A stretch of DNA of 64,000 bases, from NCBI RefSeq assembly GCF_004005485.1, contig NZ_RZUL01000002.1, positions 744,001 through 808,000 on the forward strand, written 5' to 3'. The notes beneath the pieces were generated by a model that worked only from the letters and a program-made list of their open reading frames with translations, was not told the origin of the DNA and searched no databases. The DNA is from Sphingobium algorifonticola. GTDB lineage: Bacteria; Pseudomonadota; Alphaproteobacteria; Sphingomonadales; Sphingomonadaceae. The position numbers and the translations under genes are program-made. Positions 7,976 to 16,039 of this stretch are shown here, piece by piece. Within the stretch, counting starts at the first letter, position 1; each line of letters begins with the position of its first letter.

Positions 7976-8484
7976 CGGTCCCTGCTTTCTGCGGCGATGG
8001 ATGTCTTGACGACCGAAAGAAGATCATAGAGCGCCCGCTGCTGATCGCCGGAGACGCCCTTGAACATGTCCGCTATCCAGCCGTGATGTGCCGCTGCCAG
8101 CTCCGCGAAATGCGCAGCACCTGTGGTCGTCAGCTGCACGATCAGGGACCGGCGATCGTCGGGGTCCTGTTGCAGGGTGACATGACCGTCTCCCTGCAAT
8201 TGCCGCACGAGTGCCGTGACATTGCCGTTCGACACCAGCAGCATCTGTGAGAGTTCGCCCATGGTGATGCCGTCGGGTCGGCGGTCCAGCGCCGCCAGTA
8301 CATCGAAACGCGGCAAAGTGGTGCCATAATGCTCGATGAAACGGCGGCGGAGACGCTTTTCGACGATCATCGAACAGCTGAGCATCCGCAACCAGGTACG
8401 CACGCTCATGGGGCCGGATTCGCCGCCGCCATATTTCTCGGTCAGGGGCACATGTGCTTCCCCGGCGTCCGCAATGTCGTTCAT
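7972..8484 (-). CDS. MarR family transcriptional regulator
   Basis: A 170-residue winged-helix repressor of the MarR family. The DNA-binding part includes TMGELSQMLLVSNGNVTALV followed by the wing with DPDDRRSLIVQLT. MarR proteins typically respond to aromatic acids or aryl-CoA thioesters. It sits between the aryl-CoA hydroxylase and the thioesterase in one operon. Met 8484 is chosen because GGGA lies 6 bases before it. Met 8505, in ATGA overlap with the hydroxylase stop, is an alternative. A repeated AT-rich motif in front of the hydroxylase and of the gentisate dioxygenase is its likely operator. Confidence 0.88.
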   Translation of the reverse strand: MNDIADAGEAHVPLTEKYGGGESGPMSVRTWLRMLSCSMIVEKRLRRRFIEHYGTTLPRFDVLAALDRRPDGITMGELSQMLLVSNGNVTALVRQLQGDGHVTLQQDPDDRRSLIVQLTTTGAAHFAELAAAHHGWIADMFKGVSGDQQRALYDLLSVVKTSIAAESRDR

Positions 8485-8501
8485 CGGAAATCCCGTTTCC
8501 C

Positions 8502-10823
8502 TCATCCGTGCAGGATGTCGCTGGCCCGTCGCAGCATCCGTGTCAATTGCGCCTGTCCCGTTGCATAGGCGGAAGGCACGCTGATTCCGCCATGGCCGCT
8601 CTGCGCCGCAGCGCGCAATACCCACATCGGATCGACCAGATGCGGACGGCCAATCGCGACCAGATCTGCGCGGCCCGCCGCCAATATGCTGTTCGCCTGA
8701 TCGGCGTCGGTGATATTGCCGACTGCGATCGTCGGGCATCCCGCTTCGTTACGAATGCGATCGGACAACGGCGTCTGGAACATGCGCCCATAGACCGGCC
8801 GGGCGTCGGGCGACGTTTCCCCCGCCGAAACGTCGATGATATCCACGCCTTCGGCTTTCAGCGCACGTGCGATGTCCACTGCATCGGCGGGGGTGACGCC
8901 GGTGTCTCCGGCCCAGTCGGTGGCGGAGATACGGACCGCCATGGGCTTGCCTTCGGGCCATGCAGCCCGAACCGCGCGGATTACCTCCAGCGGCCATTGC
9001 AGGCGGCAGGTCAACGAGCCGCCGTAGCCATCCGTTCTGTCATTCATCAGCGGCGTGATGAACGATGACAGCAGGAAACCATGTCCCGCCTGGATTTCGA
9101 TCATGTCGAACCCGGCAGCATCGGCGCGCAAGGCCGCAGCGACAAAATCGTCACGCACCCTGTTCATTTCCGCCTCCGTCATGGCGCGCGGTATAGCCCC
9201 GCCGCTACGCCAGGGCCTTGCGGACGCAGACAGGAGCGACCATCCTTCGTCTTTCAGCGGCACGTCATAGCCTTGCCCGTCCACCGGCACTCGGGTGCTG
9301 CCCCGTGCGCCGGCATGGCCGATCTGGGCACAGATGCGCGCGTCGCTATGCCGATGGACAAAGTCGATCACGCGCCGCCAGGCCATTGTCTGATGGTCGT
9401 TCCATAGGCCGGGACAGGCCGGTGTCGCCCGCCCTTCCGGCGCGACCGCCACCATTTCCGTGATGATCAGGCCTGCGCCGCCCAGCGCACGGGTGCCATA
9501 ATGTACCAGATGGAAATCGGTCGGAATTCCTGCGTGATCCGCCGCATAAGTCAGAACCGGTGACAACACTATGCGGTTGGGCATCGTCAGGCTGCGTAGC
9601 CGGTATGGCGTGAACATCGGCGGCGGCGCACTATCGTTCGCCGCGACACCGGGCAGCGCTCGCGCCTCGAACCAGCGTTCGACCTGGGCCAGCCATTTGG
9701 GGTCGCGCAGTCGCAGGTTTTCGTGGCTCACCCGCTGCGAGCGGGTCAGCAAAGCATAAGCGAACTGCATCGGCTCGAAAGCCAGATAACGATCGAGCGT
9801 TTCGAACCATTCGGTTGAATTGCGCGCGGCATTCTGAATCTTCAGTACGGCGACCTGCCGCTCCGCCTGATAATCCGCCAGGGCGACGGACAGCGCACCG
9901 GGGGCATCAATGTCCGGCCGGTCCAGCACCCTCGCCAACGTCATTGCGTCTTCCAGCGCCAGTTTGGTCCCCGAACCGATCGAGAAATGCGCAGTGTGGG
10001 CCGCATCGCCCAGCAGCACGACATTGTCGAACGACCACTGGTGGCAGAGCACCCGGCGGAAATTGATCCATGCCGCCGATCCGCGCAGATGCGCAGCGTT
10101 TGTGATGAGCGGATGGCCGTCCAGATGGCGCGCGAAGATGCGTTCGCATGTCGCGATTGCCTCGTCCTGGCCCATGCTGTCGAAACCAAGACCGCGCCAG
10201 GTCGCTTCGGAACATTCGACGATGAAGGTGGAATGCGTCGCGTCGAAGCGATAGGCATGCGCCCATATCCATCCTGCGTCGGTCTTTTCGAAGATGAAGG
10301 CGAATGCGTCGAACAGGCGCGTCGTGCCGAGCCACATGAACTTGTTGGCCCGCGTCTGAATATCCACATCGAAGCGCGCCTCGTTACATGTTCGGATGCG
10401 GCTGTTCACGCCATCGGCCGCGATAATCAGGTCATAATCGGCATAATGTGTTACATCGTCCGAAAACTCTGTCTCGAACAGCAGCTCGACGCCCAGATCG
10501 CGGGCACGATCCTGAAGGATATTGAGCAGCCGTTTGCGCCCGATGCCGATGAAGCCGTGTCCGCTCGATCGAACATGATTGTCGCCGACCACGACGTCGA
10601 TATCATCCCAATGTGCAAAGCTGTCGGTTATGGTCGTGGCGCTGACCGGATCGTTCATGGCTAGATTGGCGAGCGTCTGGTCGGAAAAGACAACACCCCA
10701 GCCGAAGGTGTCGCCCGCCCGGTTGCGTTCCACCACCCGTACCTGCCAGTCCGGCCGCCGCAGCTTGACCGAAATCGCGAAGTACAGACCAGCCGGCCCG
10801 CCACCCAGGCTTATGATACGCAT
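8502..10823 (-). CDS. Bifunctional aryl-CoA monooxygenase / old-yellow-enzyme-like oxidoreductase (salicylyl-CoA 5-hydroxylase type)
   Basis: A 773-residue two-domain flavoprotein. The N-terminal half is an FAD monooxygenase with GGGPAGLYFA, GWGVVFSDQTL and the second FAD motif LLGDAAHTAHFSIGSGTKLA near residue 270. From about residue 405 it is an FMN-binding old-yellow-enzyme TIM barrel (FTPYRLRSLTMPNRIVLSP, QIGHAGARGS, GHGFLLSSF). This architecture is that of 2-aminobenzoyl-CoA monooxygenase/reductase and of salicylyl-CoA 5-hydroxylase. With the gentisate genes nearby, 5-hydroxylation of salicylyl-CoA to gentisyl-CoA is favoured, but anthraniloyl-CoA cannot be excluded. GAGGGATCGATC precedes the ATG. 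Confidence 0.87.
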   Translation of the reverse strand: MRIISLGGGPAGLYFAISVKLRRPDWQVRVVERNRAGDTFGWGVVFSDQTLANLAMNDPVSATTITDSFAHWDDIDVVVGDNHVRSSGHGFIGIGRKRLLNILQDRARDLGVELLFETEFSDDVTHYADYDLIIAADGVNSRIRTCNEARFDVDIQTRANKFMWLGTTRLFDAFAFIFEKTDAGWIWAHAYRFDATHSTFIVECSEATWRGLGFDSMGQDEAIATCERIFARHLDGHPLITNAAHLRGSAAWINFRRVLCHQWSFDNVVLLGDAAHTAHFSIGSGTKLALEDAMTLARVLDRPDIDAPGALSVALADYQAERQVAVLKIQNAARNSTEWFETLDRYLAFEPMQFAYALLTRSQRVSHENLRLRDPKWLAQVERWFEARALPGVAANDSAPPPMFTPYRLRSLTMPNRIVLSPVLTYAADHAGIPTDFHLVHYGTRALGGAGLIITEMVAVAPEGRATPACPGLWNDHQTMAWRRVIDFVHRHSDARICAQIGHAGARGSTRVPVDGQGYDVPLKDEGWSLLSASARPWRSGGAIPRAMTEAEMNRVRDDFVAAALRADAAGFDMIEIQAGHGFLLSSFITPLMNDRTDGYGGSLTCRLQWPLEVIRAVRAAWPEGKPMAVRISATDWAGDTGVTPADAVDIARALKAEGVDIIDVSAGETSPDARPVYGRMFQTPLSDRIRNEAGCPTIAVGNITDADQANSILAAGRADLVAIGRPHLVDPMWVLRAAAQSGHGGISVPSAYATGQAQLTRMLRRASDILHG

Positions 10824-10846
10824 GATCGATCCCTCTTCATCGAATA

Positions 10847-10862
10847 TATTTTAAACTTAAAG
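10847..10862 (-). promoter_or_regulatory. Candidate MarR operator, copy 2 (aryl-CoA hydroxylase promoter)
   Basis: On the minus strand the sequence is CTTTAAGTTTAAAATA, about 24 bases before the hydroxylase ATG. It contains the dyad TTTAA-GT-TTAAA (10850-10861). It agrees at 14 of 16 positions with the site at 5447-5462 in front of the gentisate dioxygenase. The two sites flank the gene set expected to work together, and the operon encodes a MarR protein. Confidence 0.5.
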
Positions 10863-10913
10863 CAAAAAGATGAAGATCGCAACCTGTGAAAGGCGCGTCA
10901 GAAGGGACGATGC

Positions 10914-11834
10914 TTACGCCATGTCCTTCTTGTCCAGCGATGCGCCTACCTCAATCAGGCGGTTGATGAAGCGCCGCACGGGCGCGAGCATCACACCGCG
11001 CCGGCGATAGGTGACGCCGACCATCACCTTGTCCCAGATCGGCTGGTCCAGCGGCAGCGGCTGGAGATGCGCATATTCGTGATCGAGACGGATCAGGGCG
11101 CGCGGGAGATAGCTTAGATATTCGCCTTCCTGCAACATGGTCGCCATGAACGTGGACGATGGTGTGCGGATAACGCAGGACGGCGGGGGCAGGCCCGCGT
11201 CGCGCATGACGCGGGTCAGGCGATTGCGCTCGCCTTCGGTCCCGTCGGGCAGCACCCACCGATAGCGGCCCAATTCGGCGATTTCCACCCGGTCGCGGTT
11301 TGCCAGCGGATGGTTGCCGTTGGCAACGACGACGATTTCGTCCAGCAGAACGTTTTCCTGCCGAAAATCCTCGTCCCCGCGAAGGCCGTCGGTTGATCCT
11401 ACCACGATGTCGATTTCGCCACGGCGCAGGCTGGCCAGCAATTCGTCGCGCAGCCCCTGCCGAAAGACCACACTTGCCGATTCATCGGACTGGACGAAGG
11501 CGCGCACGGCCTGGGGCAGGAGATATTGCATCATGGTCGCGCCCGCGCCTACGCGGACGATCCCCCGGCCGCTGCCTTTCAGTTCGTTGAGTTCCTCGAT
11601 CGCACGGTCGATCTCGCTGGTGATCAGCATGGCATATTCCATGAACACCTTGCCAAACTGCGTCGGCACGACGCCACCGGGATGCCGTTCGAGCAGCATG
11701 ACGCCCAGCGACTGTTCAAGATTGCGGATGCTCTTTGACAAAGCCGGCTGCGTGATATGCATTTTCTCGGCCGCCTGACCAAAGCTGGCGCACCGGACGA
11801 TCTCGAGAAAATGCTTGATCTGACGTAATTCCAT
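10914..11834 (-). CDS. LysR family transcriptional regulator
   Basis: A 306-residue LysR protein. Residues 1-60 are the helix-turn-helix (MELRQIKHFLEIVRCASFGQ, then MHITQPALSKSIRNLEQSLG). The rest is the periplasmic-binding-protein-like effector domain. It is the last gene of the leftward Rieske-thiolase-ligase-esterase operon, 24 bases after the esterase, rather than divergent as is usual for LysR genes. It probably controls that operon or the neighbouring amidohydrolase promoter. A purine-rich GGGAGAGCGGGG precedes the start. Confidence 0.9.
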   Translation of the reverse strand: MELRQIKHFLEIVRCASFGQAAEKMHITQPALSKSIRNLEQSLGVMLLERHPGGVVPTQFGKVFMEYAMLITSEIDRAIEELNELKGSGRGIVRVGAGATMMQYLLPQAVRAFVQSDESASVVFRQGLRDELLASLRRGEIDIVVGSTDGLRGDEDFRQENVLLDEIVVVANGNHPLANRDRVEIAELGRYRWVLPDGTEGERNRLTRVMRDAGLPPPSCVIRTPSSTFMATMLQEGEYLSYLPRALIRLDHEYAHLQPLPLDQPIWDKVMVGVTYRRRGVMLAPVRRFINRLIEVGASLDKKDMA

Positions 11835-11858
11835 TCCCCGCTCTCCCGCTGCGGCATC

Positions 11859-12773
11859 CTATACTGCGGCTGGACTATCGCCAAGCAGCGCGGATTTGAG
11901 GAACGCACCGGCCTGCGCGATCGCCCATTGCCCTTCATCGACCGAAGCGGCGAAGAGCGGCCAGACGTGGATCATCCCGACCCATTCCTGGAACAGGGCA
12001 TTGCCGCCTTCCGTCCATATACGTTGCGCCAGCCGCCATGCGTCGTCGAACAGCACCTCGTCCGCGCCGACCTGGATCAGAACCCGCGGAAGGCCTTTCA
12101 CTGCGCCGAACAAAGGCGAGACGCGCGCATCCTCAACAGGCGCTTCCCCGGCATAAGTAGCAGCAGTAGCAGCCATGCCCGCCGGATCGACGAACGGATC
12201 GCGGTCGGCACGCATGGCAATCGACTTTCCGCTGTGGGTAAGGTCGAGATAGGGCGAAACGAAGTGGCAGGCGACAGGAACCGGGCGTCCCTCGAACAGA
12301 CGGACCTGCACGGCCGCAAGCGCCAGATTGGCCCCTGCGCTGTCCCCGCCGATCGCAACCTGTGACATCGGCAGGCCGTTACCCTCCAGCCAGTCGAGCG
12401 CGGCCAGCACGTCGTCGCGCGCCGCAGGGAATATGTGCTCAGGCGCCAGCCTGTAATCGGGCAGCAGCACGGGACAGCCGCTTGCACGACACAGGCGTAT
12501 GGCGAAGTCGCGATAGCTTGCCGGAGATCCCAGTACGAAGGCGCCGCCATGGACCCACAGGATCATCCGGTCTGCCGCGCTCTCCGGCAAGCGGACGATC
12601 AGCCCGTCCTGCGTCGGCGATAATGCAACAGTCCGCGCCTGCATCTCCGCAGGCAAAGATAGTGCGGCCATTTGCGCTTCGAACCCGGCGCGCCGAGCGG
12701 CCAGCGGAGGCGGCAGGGCAGCGCGACGCGCCAGAAGCGCCGCCCGGATCGGCGCAAGCTGTTCAAGCGCCAT
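11859..12773 (-). CDS. Alpha/beta hydrolase, HSL-type esterase
   Basis: A 304-residue carboxylesterase of the hormone-sensitive-lipase family. It has the oxyanion motif HGGAFVLGS, the nucleophile motif GGDSAGANLA, the acidic residue in GADEVLFDD and the His in GMIHVWPLF. It hydrolyses short acyl or aryl esters in the cytoplasm; the true substrate is unknown. The ATG at 12773 is chosen because AGGA lies 5 bases upstream. It overlaps the end of the CoA-ligase gene by 11 bases, so it is in the same operon and may remove an ester group from the aromatic growth substrate. Confidence 0.87.
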   Translation of the reverse strand: MALEQLAPIRAALLARRAALPPPLAARRAGFEAQMAALSLPAEMQARTVALSPTQDGLIVRLPESAADRMILWVHGGAFVLGSPASYRDFAIRLCRASGCPVLLPDYRLAPEHIFPAARDDVLAALDWLEGNGLPMSQVAIGGDSAGANLALAAVQVRLFEGRPVPVACHFVSPYLDLTHSGKSIAMRADRDPFVDPAGMAATAATYAGEAPVEDARVSPLFGAVKGLPRVLIQVGADEVLFDDAWRLAQRIWTEGGNALFQEWVGMIHVWPLFAASVDEGQWAIAQAGAFLKSALLGDSPAAV

Positions 12774-14343
12774 CGGCATCCTGCCTGTCGAGTGCGATCG
12801 CGAGCGCACGCAGTGCAACCTTGTCGATCTTGCCGACGGGGGTGAGTGGCATTTCAGGGAGCATGCGATAGCGCGCGGGATGCTTGTAACGCACCAGATG
12901 CCGGGTGCAATGGTCGGCCAGTTCCGCGCTGTCGGCCAGCCGGTCGGCACGGGGCGTGACGAACGCGACGATGGCCTCGCCGCGATAGCTGTCCGGCACG
13001 CCGACACAGGCGGCGGCGGCGACCGAGGGATGCTGCATCAGCACTTCGTCGATTTCGCGCGGAAAGACATTGTAGCCGCCGACCAGCGCCATGTCCTTCT
13101 TGCGATCCTCGATGAAGAGATGCCCGTCCGCGTCGATACGGCCGATGTCGCCGGTGTGCAGCCAGCCGTCGCGCAGCGTGGCAGCAGTCTCCTCGGCCAG
13201 CCCGCGATAGCCGCGCATGATTTGTGGTCCCTGCGCCGTAATCTCGCCCACCTCATCGGTATCGCATATCCGTGACGGGTCCGCCGGGTCTACGATCCGC
13301 AGGTGCGTCAGCGGCAGAGCGGGGCCGACCGATCCCGGCTTTGCTATCATGCCTGGTCCGAAATAGGTCAGGATCGGCCCTGCCTCGCTTTGGCCATAGC
13401 CTTCGAACACCGGGACACCGGTGCGTGCTTCCCAGCGTTCGCGCGTTTCACGGGCGAGCGGCGCGGAACCCGACCACGCCGAACGCAGGCTTTGCGTGCC
13501 CTCGCGTGTCAGCGCGTCTTGCGCGATCAGCCCGTTGAAAACCGTGGGACCGGCGGGCAGCCGCGTGATGCGATGATGGGCAATTGCCTCGATCACCCAG
13601 TCCGGGCGATAGCGGGGCAAGATGACCAGCGTTCCCGACGCATAAGCCGACAGGTTGATACACATGGCGGCGGCGAAGCTGTGGAACATTGGCATGAAGC
13701 AAAGAATGCGCTCATCCCCGAAATCGGTCGGCAGCACGGCTTCGCGCTGGGCGATGTTCGTCGCGATGGCGCGATGCGTCAGTTCGACACCCTTGGCGCG
13801 CCCGGTGGTGCCGCCGGTGAATTGCAGTACGGCGAGGGTATTGGGGGCGATGGTGGGGAAAGCGGGCAACGACGCCATGTCGCGGGCGAACAGGTTCGCC
13901 AGAAACGTCCTGTCCTCCGGGATGGGCATGACTTGCGCATGAGCAGGCGCAACGGCCATCATTTCGGTCAGGCGGTCGGCATGACACAGCACCAGTTGCG
14001 GCGCGGCATCGGCGAGCATGGGTGTGAGCTCATGCAAGGTATAGTCGGGATTGAGCGTCGCGCAGGCGGCCCCCGCACGTTGCGCCGCGAAGATGGCGAC
14101 AGCGAGCGCGATGCTGTTGCGCAGGATGATGGCAACTGTGCCGCCCGCCGCGCCCCGCATTACCAGATCGGCGGCAAGCATAGCGACGGCATGGCCATAA
14201 TCAGCGTAATTCAGCGCGATGTCGCCCATCCGCACCGCCACAGCCTCCGGCCGTTCGGCAATGGCCCGGTCCAGCGGGGCGAGGGTGGTGTCGGGCATCC
14301 AGACCGGGCGTCCGTTGACATCATGCAGTAGCGGTCCGGTCAT
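12763..14343 (-). CDS. AMP-dependent acyl/aryl-CoA ligase
   Basis: A 526-residue member of the ANL superfamily that activates a carboxylic acid as acyl-AMP and transfers it to CoA. Motifs include the P-loop FTGGTTGRAKGVELTH, the GYGQSEAGP motif, the hinge GDIGRIDADGHLFIEDRKKD and the C-terminal catalytic lysine in PVGKIDKVALR. It overlaps the thiolase gene by an ATGA junction. The substrate is not readable from sequence. It could make the aryl-CoA used by the monooxygenase at 8502-10823, or a side-chain acyl-CoA handled by the thiolase in its own operon. Confidence 0.87.
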   Translation of the reverse strand: MTGPLLHDVNGRPVWMPDTTLAPLDRAIAERPEAVAVRMGDIALNYADYGHAVAMLAADLVMRGAAGGTVAIILRNSIALAVAIFAAQRAGAACATLNPDYTLHELTPMLADAAPQLVLCHADRLTEMMAVAPAHAQVMPIPEDRTFLANLFARDMASLPAFPTIAPNTLAVLQFTGGTTGRAKGVELTHRAIATNIAQREAVLPTDFGDERILCFMPMFHSFAAAMCINLSAYASGTLVILPRYRPDWVIEAIAHHRITRLPAGPTVFNGLIAQDALTREGTQSLRSAWSGSAPLARETRERWEARTGVPVFEGYGQSEAGPILTYFGPGMIAKPGSVGPALPLTHLRIVDPADPSRICDTDEVGEITAQGPQIMRGYRGLAEETAATLRDGWLHTGDIGRIDADGHLFIEDRKKDMALVGGYNVFPREIDEVLMQHPSVAAAACVGVPDSYRGEAIVAFVTPRADRLADSAELADHCTRHLVRYKHPARYRMLPEMPLTPVGKIDKVALRALAIALDRQDADGA

Positions 14344-15548
14344 CCGCTTACCTCGATTACCACGGCCATGGCGCTGTCCCCGGCGGCGCAACCCTGATAG
14401 AGGCCGCGCCCGCCGCCGCGCATCGCCAGTTCCTCGATGAGTTCGATGATGGCGCGCAGGCCGGTCGGTCCCTGCGGATGGCCCCAGACAAGCGAGCAGC
14501 CGAAGTTGTTCATTTTTTCCAGCGGAAAACCTGTCTCGCGGGCAAAGACGATATCGTTGACCGCGAAAGGGTTATGCGATTTTACGGCATCGATCTGCGC
14601 CATTGTCACGCCGGCTCGGTCCAGCGCCCGCTGCGTGGCGGGAACAGGGGCAGCGGGCATGAACGCCGGTTCGACGCGGGCCTGGCCAACGCCGAGGATG
14701 GCGACCTCTATGTCCGGTGTCCGTGCCAGCGCGCGGGCGCGATCGCGGGTGGCGACGATAATCCCGGCATTGCCGTCGGCGGGATGCGTCTGTCCGCCAT
14801 ACGTCACCGTCCCGCCTTCGCGGACCGGATGCAGGGCGCGCAGCTTGCCGGGATCGGCGGGCTGTACGCCGATATCGCCGTCGATATGCCGCATGACCTT
14901 GCGGAATGCCGGATCGGGCACGGCAAACGGCAGATCCATGAAGCGGCGGTGGAATGCGTGGTCGTCGGCAAGGGCGTCGGCATATTGCGCGGCGCGCATC
15001 AGCACGACGTCGTCCTGTTCTGCCCGATCGATGCCCCAGCGTGCGGCGACATTCTCCGCCGTTTCGACCATAGCGACTTGCGCGAAGGGATCGCGCGCGA
15101 AATTATCGAGAATCCAGTTTTCCGAACGACCGGTGCCGCCGGGTGCAGACGGAGCGGGATAGTAGATATGCGGCCCGTTCGACACCCGGTCGCACGTGAT
15201 GACCAGTGCCGCGCGGGCGCTGCCGTCTGCCACTTCCTGCGCGGCGAGCGTCACGGCCCGAGCGGACGTCGCACAGGCCTGCATCACGGATGGTCCCGCT
15301 ACATGTGGCGCGCCAAGCTCTCCCATCACCCAAGGCAATCCGTAGAAACTGCCTTGTTGCGGCACGGTGAAGCCCAGCACGCCAAAATCTATCGCCGACA
15401 GATCGACATTGCGCTTCTCCAGCGCCTGTCGCCCCGTCCAGGTTGCGAAGCGCAGGCTGTGTAGCTCAGCAAACGCCCCCTGCCAGCGCACGAACGGCGT
15501 CGACCAGTAGCTGCCATAGGCAATCCAGGCGATTGCGTTGCCGATCAT
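14340..15548 (-). CDS. Thiolase family protein (acetyl-CoA acetyltransferase-like)
   Basis: A 402-residue thiolase-fold enzyme. The nucleophile Cys92 lies in MQACATSARAV. The active-site segment is SHNPFAVND, GHPQGPTGLR follows, and the second cysteine lies in QGCAAGDSAMA. It belongs to the divergent thiolase group often found in steroid, terpenoid and aromatic catabolic clusters, where it cleaves a beta-ketoacyl-CoA. Its start overlaps the Rieske beta-subunit stop (ATGA) and its stop overlaps the ligase start. With the ligase it suggests removal of an acyl side chain as acetyl-CoA or propionyl-CoA. Confidence 0.85.
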   Translation of the reverse strand: MIGNAIAWIAYGSYWSTPFVRWQGAFAELHSLRFATWTGRQALEKRNVDLSAIDFGVLGFTVPQQGSFYGLPWVMGELGAPHVAGPSVMQACATSARAVTLAAQEVADGSARAALVITCDRVSNGPHIYYPAPSAPGGTGRSENWILDNFARDPFAQVAMVETAENVAARWGIDRAEQDDVVLMRAAQYADALADDHAFHRRFMDLPFAVPDPAFRKVMRHIDGDIGVQPADPGKLRALHPVREGGTVTYGGQTHPADGNAGIIVATRDRARALARTPDIEVAILGVGQARVEPAFMPAAPVPATQRALDRAGVTMAQIDAVKSHNPFAVNDIVFARETGFPLEKMNNFGCSLVWGHPQGPTGLRAIIELIEELAMRGGGRGLYQGCAAGDSAMAVVIEVSG

Positions 15549-16039
15549 ATCGGCGCGGCCATGGCGTTGAACGGCCCTTCGGCATTGATGAGGTCCACGC
15601 GCTTGCGGGCGATCCGCAGCCCCTCGGGCATCCGGCGGAGAAGATGCGTCACGCGCCCGCCGAACATGCGCTGATCTGCTTCGAAACCGCCTCGATTGCG
15701 ATATTCCAGCATGATCTGAGTCGAGGAAACGACCAGCGCGCCATCATCCATCGTCCGATCGACACGCACCCCAGACACGATGTGCGCGGTGCGCGGGCTG
15801 GGTTCCGCACCGAAAGCCCGCGGGTTGGCAAGACGGTGGGTGCGGGCCTTGAGCACCTGAATATCGTCATGGAAATGACTGGGGCCATCCATCGGATCGC
15901 GCTGTTCGATGCTGACCGGCACCCAGTAACGCGCATCCGGCAGAAACAGGTCGACCCATTCAGCGTAGCGGCACTCGTCAAGCAATCGTGCCTCGTGATG
16001 CACGAAAGCGTCTACCTCCTGCGACAGCGGATCGCTCAT
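15545..16039 (-). CDS. Aromatic-ring-hydroxylating dioxygenase beta subunit
   Basis: A 164-residue NTF2-fold protein of the ring-hydroxylating dioxygenase small-subunit family (EARLLDECRYAEWVDLFLPD, RYWVPVSIEQ, SPRTAHIVSGVRV). It has a structural role in the alpha3beta3 oxygenase and no cofactor. The ATG sits in an ATGA overlap with the alpha-subunit stop, which fixes the start; a longer frame would lie inside the alpha gene. Confidence 0.9.
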   Translation of the reverse strand: MSDPLSQEVDAFVHHEARLLDECRYAEWVDLFLPDARYWVPVSIEQRDPMDGPSHFHDDIQVLKARTHRLANPRAFGAEPSPRTAHIVSGVRVDRTMDDGALVVSSTQIMLEYRNRGGFEADQRMFGGRVTHLLRRMPEGLRIARKRVDLINAEGPFNAMAAPI

